A DNA stretch of 48,231 bases, from NCBI GenBank assembly GCA_017962225.1, contig JAGCVT010000148.1, positions 1 to 48,231 on the forward strand, in the 5' to 3' direction. The notes beneath the pieces are model-generated. The model was not told the DNA's origin. It searched no databases and saw only the letters and a program-made list of their open reading frames with translations. Numbering within the stretch: position 1 is the first letter of the stretch; each line of letters starts with the position of its first letter. The position numbers and the translations under genes are program-made. This DNA comes from Lachnospiraceae bacterium (lineage in GTDB: Bacteria; Bacillota; Clostridia; Lachnospirales; Lachnospiraceae). Positions 43,536-48,231 of this stretch are shown here, in pieces.

Positions 43536-43839
43536 AGTTGTAATTACATCAGATGCGGAAGAAGATTTGGAAGCTTTCATTGTATATATTCTGTTTGAGA
43601 AGAAAAACGAACAGGCAGCGCAGAGCGTACTCGATGATTTTGAAGCTACAGTAGATAATTTGGCAAGGGTTGCAGGAAGCTTGAAATTATGTGAAAATCC
43701 AAAGTTGAAGAAATACGGATACAGGCGAATTAATTTTTTGTCGCATAATTATTTTATGATGTATCGTTTAGAAGGTAATGTTGCTGTTGTGGATAATATT
43801 TTTCACGATTTGCAGGATTATGAAAATAAAATGATGTAA
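43525..43839 (+). CDS. relE: RelE/ParE-family toxin
   Basis: A 104-residue toxin of the RelE/ParE fold: YKVVITSDAEEDLEAFIVYI at the start, LKKYGYRRINFLSHNYFMMYRLEGNVAVVDNIFHD at the end. The basic KKYGYRR and the terminal strand are as in ParE/RelE toxins. The last His-Asp instead of a RelE catalytic Tyr/Arg set means the target (mRNA or gyrase) is uncertain. The 11-base overlap with the antitoxin gene gives coupled translation. Upstream of the synthetase by 41 bases. Confidence 0.87.
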   Translation: MDYKVVITSDAEEDLEAFIVYILFEKKNEQAAQSVLDDFEATVDNLARVAGSLKLCENPKLKKYGYRRINFLSHNYFMMYRLEGNVAVVDNIFHDLQDYENKMM

Positions 43840-43880
43840 AAGGATATGATGGTTTAGTTTTTCATCATAAAAGGAAAAAG

Positions 43881-44861
43881 ATGATTTCGTTAAATGATTA
43901 TTTATATAATGGTGATACCGTGGTAAAAATACTGCACAGATACTGGCAGGATTTAAAGGCGGATGCAATAGAAAACGGTAATGGTATAGACTTGGCGCAT
44001 AGTAACTGCATACTGCAGATGATAGAACTCCTTGAGCACAATGATTTCCTTACATCGCAGGCTCAGCAGATAAGAGAGTTTTATAAGTTTCTGGCAGATA
44101 AATATCCGTTCCTGGCATTTACTTTTAAGGGCAGAATTAAATCTGTTATAAGACTTGAAGAAAAGATAAACGGAAATATCGTCGAGTATATCTATGATTA
44201 CTACACAACGACCGGAAAATTTCCGTCAGAGAGCGAGATTAAAAACCGTATCGGAAGAATAAAAGATCTGATTGCCTATCGTATAGTTATTTCGATGCCT
44301 GCGTGCCACTTAAAACCCGGAGACAACAAAGAAGAAATAGAACTTAAGTACCTGTACGAAATAGCAAATGCACTTCCTGAATTCCTTGAGGAGAGAGGGT
44401 TTGAGCCGCAGCTTTCGGGAAAAGATGATTTCAGTTTAAGAATCGACGAAAAGTGCAGACAGTATTACAGGGATTACATTGAAAAGCCGAATATGTACGG
44501 CTATCGTTCGCTTCACATTGCATTCTTTGATAACGCATCAAGGAGCAATATCGAAGTGCAGCTTAGAACAAAAGAAATGGATGATATGGCAGAAATCGGA
44601 CCTGCAAACCACTTAGGTTATGAGAAAAGGCAGGAAGAGGAACGCGCAAGAAGAGAAGAAATTCCCGTAGGCGAAAACAAGTTTTTCGATGATGCATACG
44701 AGAGAGGCATGAAACTGCAGCAGCTTGAGTTAAACAAGGTTGACGTCAATATGTTCGGCGCAATAGACAACAGCCTCGTAAACGACGGCTGCGGGCTCTA
44801 CAGAGGCAGATTAATCCAGCCGTACGAGCATCTTTCAAGATTCCAGAATGACCTTGTTTAA
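43881..44861 (+). CDS. RelA/SpoT-type (p)ppGpp synthetase domain protein
   Basis: A 326-residue protein with a nucleotidyltransferase core (about 83-250) and no hydrolase, TGS or ACT domain. Motifs: GRIKSVIRLEEKI (84-96), DLIAYRIV (129-136), KPNMYGYRSLH (202-212), and IEVQLRTKEMDDMAEIG (224-240) with catalytic E225 and then N243-H244. It has a helical N-terminus of about 80 residues and a C-terminal tail of about 75, so it is longer than the usual 210-residue small alarmone synthetase. It follows the RelBE pair closely. It could make (p)ppGpp or, like toxic synthetases, another product such as ppApp or tRNA pyrophosphate. Confidence 0.88.
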   Translation: MISLNDYLYNGDTVVKILHRYWQDLKADAIENGNGIDLAHSNCILQMIELLEHNDFLTSQAQQIREFYKFLADKYPFLAFTFKGRIKSVIRLEEKINGNIVEYIYDYYTTTGKFPSESEIKNRIGRIKDLIAYRIVISMPACHLKPGDNKEEIELKYLYEIANALPEFLEERGFEPQLSGKDDFSLRIDEKCRQYYRDYIEKPNMYGYRSLHIAFFDNASRSNIEVQLRTKEMDDMAEIGPANHLGYEKRQEEERARREEIPVGENKFFDDAYERGMKLQQLELNKVDVNMFGAIDNSLVNDGCGLYRGRLIQPYEHLSRFQNDLV

Positions 44862-44893
44862 ATAAATTAATAGTGATATACTTTATGCATAAA

Positions 44894-44934
44894 GGCAAAG
44901 ATGTCTGAAATAACAGATGTCTTTGCCCTTTTTT
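44894..44934 (+). terminator. Intrinsic terminator of the synthetase gene
   Basis: GGCAAAGATGTCTG (44894-44907) pairs with CAGATGTCTTTGCC (44914-44927) using two G-T pairs, then a C and a T-run. Confidence 0.88.
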
Positions 44935-44955
44935 ATTTCTTTTAGGAGGGGTATT

Positions 44956-47535
44956 ATGGCAGCATTTGACAGAGTGTTATCGGGAATTCCCGAGATGGAT
45001 AAAAGATTCGACAATATACGTCTCGGAGACAATGTTGTATGGAGAGTGGACGATCTCGAAGACTTCAAACTTTTCGTGAAGCCTTATGTAGAACAGGCCA
45101 TAAAAGATAAGAGAAATCTTATCTATATTCGTTTTGCGTCGCATGAGCCTTTCTTTACGGAGATGGAGGGTTTAAAGATTGTAAATGTAGAACTCTCGCA
45201 CAGATTCGAAACATTCACCGTGGCGATACACGAACTCATCGAAAAAGAAGGAAGAGACGCCTTCTATGTATTCGACTGCCTTTCAGAACTTCAGACCGCA
45301 TGGGCGACGGACCTTATGATGGGCAACTTTTTCCAGGTTACCTGTCCGTTCCTTTTTATCCTCGATACGGTCGCATTCTTCCCTCTTATCAGAGGCAAAC
45401 ACTCCTTTAATGCTATAGCCAAAATCAGAGATACCACGCAGCTTTTCCTCGACGTTTATTCGAATAAAACAAACGTATATGTAAGACCGGACAAGGTATG
45501 GAACAGATACTCGGAGACCATGTTTTTACCGCACCTTTACGTGCCTGAAACGGGCGTGTTTGAGCCGATTTTAGACGGTGTAAAAGCAAGCCATTTTTAT
45601 CAGATATTGGGTAACGAAGCACTTAATTCGGATCGTGGCAATAAGGACAGCTGGGACAGATTTTTCGAGATGACCGAGACCATGTACGAGAACGGAATGG
45701 ATGTAACGGAACAGTGCGCACGTATGTGTAATATCATGATGTCGCGTGATGAAAGACTCCGTGTGATGATAAAAGAAAACTTCAGGCCCGAGGATTATTT
45801 TAACGTCAAAAAACGAATGATAGGTACCGGTATGATAGGCGGAAAGGCCTGCGGTATGCTGCTTGCACGAAAGATAGTAGAAAACAAGCGTCCCGACATA
45901 TTTGAGGAATTTGAGCCGCACGATTCGTTTTACATGGGCTCGGATGTTTTCTATACATTCATAGTCGAAAATCATTTCTGGGATATACGAATAAGACAGA
46001 GAAAAGAAGAGGAATTTTTCTCGCTGGCGGATGAATTTGCGAAGCGTCTGCACGAAGGAAAATTCTCAAGAGATATGGAAGAAGAGTTCGTAAAATTACT
46101 CGAATACTACGGTCAGGATCCTTTCATCGTAAGATCTTCATCAATCCTTGAGGACGGCTTCGGTAATGCTTTTGCGGGCAAATACGAATCGGTTTTCTGC
46201 CCGAACTCGGGTGATATGGATCAAAGATTAAAAGAGTTAGAAGATGCAATCAGAACCGTATATGCAAGTACAATGAGCAAGTCCGCGCTTGACTACAGAA
46301 GCAGGAGAGGATTGCAGAAGCGTGACGAGCAGATGGCACTTTTAATTCAGAGAGTTTCAGGCTCGTACTACGGCGAATATTACATGCCTTGTGCAGCTGG
46401 CGTAGGATATTCATACAGCCCTTACCGCTTCATGGAATCACTTGATCCGACTGCAGGAATGTTACGTCTTGTAATGGGCCTCGGAACATCGGCTGTAGAC
46501 CGCACAGAAGGCTCATATCCGCGACTTGTAAGCCTCGATAAACCTCTTGCCACAATAGCCAAAGACAGCGGTGAAAAGCACAGATATTCGCAGCGAAAAC
46601 TTGAACTAATAAACCGTGGTGCAGGAGAACTTCAGAAGGTTTCTTTAGATGTCATAAAACCATTTATGCCGCAGTATTTAAAGAAGCTTTTGTTAGAGCG
46701 TGATTACGATGCTGAGAGGATGTTTTATGAGCGCGGACAGAGCAGAATCATAGAGTTTATTTCGTGTCAGGGCGTGGTTGCAAAGGAAGTATTGATGCAG
46801 CAGATGAGAGACACGTTAGCAACGATTCAAGGCGCGTACGAGCATCCTGTGGATATTGAATTTACGATTAATTTATCCGAAAACGGAGACTATGTAATTA
46901 ACTTACTTCAGTGTCGTCCACTGCAGGTATTTGAGGATCTCGCGGAGACGACATTGCCTGAATATATTGACCCTGCGACAATTCTTTTCGAATGTAAGAA
47001 ATCCGCGATGGGTTTATCAAGAACGGAGAAGCTCGACTTAATCGTCTACGTCGATCCCGTTAACTATTACAACATGCCTTACCGCGACAAATATAAAATC
47101 GCCAAGGTCATCGGAACCATCAACTGGAAGATGCGTGAGAAGAATAAAAAAATGCTTCTCATGGTTCCCGGCAGAATCGGTACCACATCGCCGGAACTCG
47201 GCGTACCGACGGCATTTGCCGATATCAGTGAATATGAGGCAATCTGCGAGATATCAGACTCCAAGGCTGGCTACAATCCCGAACTTTCCTACGGCAGTCA
47301 TTTCTTCCAGGATCTGGTTGAGTCAGGAATCCTTTACAATGCGATATTTGAGAACGAAAAAACGATTCACTACAACCGCGATTTACTCAATGGATTTAAC
47401 AATATTCTGTCCGAACTCGTGGACGATTCTGAGGATGCAAAGGACATTGTATACGCATACGACACATCAGATAATGAAATTATGTTATGCAATGATATGA
47501 GAAACGAACGAATTGTGTGCTATAATAAGATATAA
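44956..47535 (+). CDS. PPDK-like ATP-grasp protein with degenerate KaiC-like N-domain
   Basis: An 859-residue protein. Residues about 1-190 resemble a KaiC/RecA fold (SGIPEMDKRF, IRLGDNVVWRVD, AFYVFDCLSEL) but with no Walker A GKT where it is expected. The middle (about 290-640) is a PEP/pyruvate-dikinase nucleotide-binding domain: GTGMIGGKACGMLLARKI, FIVRSSSILEDGFGNAFAGKYESVF and INLLQCRPLQ. The phosphohistidine swivel and PEP barrel are absent. The C-terminus has GRIGTTSPELGVP and YGSHFFQDLVESG. I chose 44956, behind TAGGAGGGG. It is probably a phosphotransferase or regulatory relative of PEP synthase; the true reaction is unknown. Confidence 0.85.
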   Translation: MAAFDRVLSGIPEMDKRFDNIRLGDNVVWRVDDLEDFKLFVKPYVEQAIKDKRNLIYIRFASHEPFFTEMEGLKIVNVELSHRFETFTVAIHELIEKEGRDAFYVFDCLSELQTAWATDLMMGNFFQVTCPFLFILDTVAFFPLIRGKHSFNAIAKIRDTTQLFLDVYSNKTNVYVRPDKVWNRYSETMFLPHLYVPETGVFEPILDGVKASHFYQILGNEALNSDRGNKDSWDRFFEMTETMYENGMDVTEQCARMCNIMMSRDERLRVMIKENFRPEDYFNVKKRMIGTGMIGGKACGMLLARKIVENKRPDIFEEFEPHDSFYMGSDVFYTFIVENHFWDIRIRQRKEEEFFSLADEFAKRLHEGKFSRDMEEEFVKLLEYYGQDPFIVRSSSILEDGFGNAFAGKYESVFCPNSGDMDQRLKELEDAIRTVYASTMSKSALDYRSRRGLQKRDEQMALLIQRVSGSYYGEYYMPCAAGVGYSYSPYRFMESLDPTAGMLRLVMGLGTSAVDRTEGSYPRLVSLDKPLATIAKDSGEKHRYSQRKLELINRGAGELQKVSLDVIKPFMPQYLKKLLLERDYDAERMFYERGQSRIIEFISCQGVVAKEVLMQQMRDTLATIQGAYEHPVDIEFTINLSENGDYVINLLQCRPLQVFEDLAETTLPEYIDPATILFECKKSAMGLSRTEKLDLIVYVDPVNYYNMPYRDKYKIAKVIGTINWKMREKNKKMLLMVPGRIGTTSPELGVPTAFADISEYEAICEISDSKAGYNPELSYGSHFFQDLVESGILYNAIFENEKTIHYNRDLLNGFNNILSELVDDSEDAKDIVYAYDTSDNEIMLCNDMRNERIVCYNKI

Positions 47536-47556
47536 TTCTGTTGGGAGAGAATATGT

Positions 47557-48186
47557 ATGTTGGATAATATTGATGTTTTTAAGCAGAACAGCATCAGAAT
47601 AAAATCTGATGCCGGTACGATTTATATTGATCCTTTTAAGATTGATAACGAAACACACGATGCCGACTTCATCTTAATCACGCACGAACACTATGACCAT
47701 TTTTCGCCCGAAGATATCGACAAGATTAAAAAGGACGATACGGTGCTCGTGGTGCCTGAGAAGATGCTTGCGAAGGCTCAGAAGGCGGACGTAAAAGAAA
47801 TAGAAACCGTCAAGCCCGGCACATATCATGAGCTTGGTGACCTCGAATTTGAGACCATACCCATGTACAACATCCTAAAGCCCTTCCATCCTAAGACGGC
47901 AGGCTGGTGTGGATATATTCTTAAAATCGACGGCAAGCGAATTTATGTCGCAGGCGATATCGACGCCATCAAAGAAGCAAAAGAAGTCATCTGCGACATC
48001 GCACTCATTCCCATCGGCGGCACATATACAATGGATGCGAAAAAGGCAGCAGAGCTTGTAAACGAAATCAATCCCGAGATTGCAATTCCGACACATTACG
48101 GCAGTGTCGTAGGCAAACTCTCGGATGCGAAGGTTTTCGCAGCAAACGTAAAAGACACGATTAAAGTTGTGGAGAAGATTAAGTAA
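47557..48186 (+). CDS. UlaG-like metallo-beta-lactamase-fold hydrolase
   Basis: A 209-residue MBL-fold hydrolase with the metal motif THEHYDH (H43, H45, D47, H48), a further His in LKPFHP, Asp in VAGDIDA (about 133) and His in PTHYGS (about 179). GGGAGAG precedes the ATG. It follows the PPDK-like gene by 21 bases, likely in one operon. UlaG-like enzymes cleave lactone or phosphodiester bonds; substrate unknown. Confidence 0.9.
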   Translation: MLDNIDVFKQNSIRIKSDAGTIYIDPFKIDNETHDADFILITHEHYDHFSPEDIDKIKKDDTVLVVPEKMLAKAQKADVKEIETVKPGTYHELGDLEFETIPMYNILKPFHPKTAGWCGYILKIDGKRIYVAGDIDAIKEAKEVICDIALIPIGGTYTMDAKKAAELVNEINPEIAIPTHYGSVVGKLSDAKVFAANVKDTIKVVEKIK

Positions 48187-48189
48187 ATT

Positions 48190-48231
48190 ATGATCAGTGA
48201 TTGGCACAGAATAATAAAATCAGGATTATTG
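48190..48231 (+). CDS. Possible start of another gene, cut by the window edge
   Basis: An open frame MISDWHRIIKSGLL runs off the right end. There is no good ribosome site close to its ATG, so this may be chance. Confidence 0.2.
   Translation, partial: MISDWHRIIKSGLL

Overview
The window looks like chromosomal DNA of a low-to-mid GC Gram-positive anaerobe of the Lachnospiraceae (Butyrivibrio-like is my best guess). The evidence is consensus sigma-A promoters, strong AGGAGG ribosome binding sites, a CbpA-type cellobiose phosphorylase, a FeoA-FeoA-FeoB operon with a Cys-rich partner, and many multi-domain signalling proteins. No rRNA, tRNA, CRISPR array, prophage or insertion sequence was seen. 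I read 40 genes with support, plus one possible fragment at the right edge.

Layout. 1-5.0 kb: end of an ABC transporter ATPase, its FtsX-type permease, and a two-component pair. 5.0-10.8 kb: a zinc-ribbon membrane protein, an intracellular GH13 glycosidase and a CPBP protease on the minus strand, an SPFH/zinc-ribbon protein and a DUF5684 membrane protein. 10.8-15 kb: cysK (minus), a TerB-like protein and cellobiose phosphorylase. 15-24.4 kb: two large secreted paralogous repeat proteins and a membrane FecR protein, with housekeeping genes (rRNA methyltransferase, rdgB, yfcE-like) between them. 24.4-28.1 kb: a GAF-GGDEF protein (minus) diverging from a CHASE2 adenylate cyclase that overlaps a sugar isomerase-like gene. 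28.2-31.4 kb: the ferrous iron operon. 31.4-34.4 kb: REP-like hairpins and a large LacI-like/GGDEF/EAL protein (minus). 34.5-39.5 kb: an apparent operon of membrane protein, hydrolase, hybrid phosphorelay kinase and macro-domain protein. 39.5-44.9 kb: vWA protein, XRE regulator, TIR protein, an unknown gene, a hydrolase, a RelBE-type toxin-antitoxin pair and a RelA/SpoT-type synthetase. 44.9-48.2 kb: a PPDK-like ATP-grasp protein with a degenerate KaiC-like front end, then a UlaG-like metallo-hydrolase.

How the genes relate. Nucleotide signalling is unusually dense: a diguanylate cyclase, an EAL phosphodiesterase candidate, an adenylate cyclase, an alarmone synthetase candidate, a TIR NADase candidate and a macro-domain ADP-ribose binder. 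The 38.3-44.9 kb stretch reads as a stress or defence island. The best new signals are three copies of GTTAGT-N5-ATAAC over the feo promoter, a scattered 12-mer CTCATAAAAGAA (seven exact copies, four intergenic), the macro/vWA/XRE/TIR neighbourhood, and the secreted paralog-FecR cluster.
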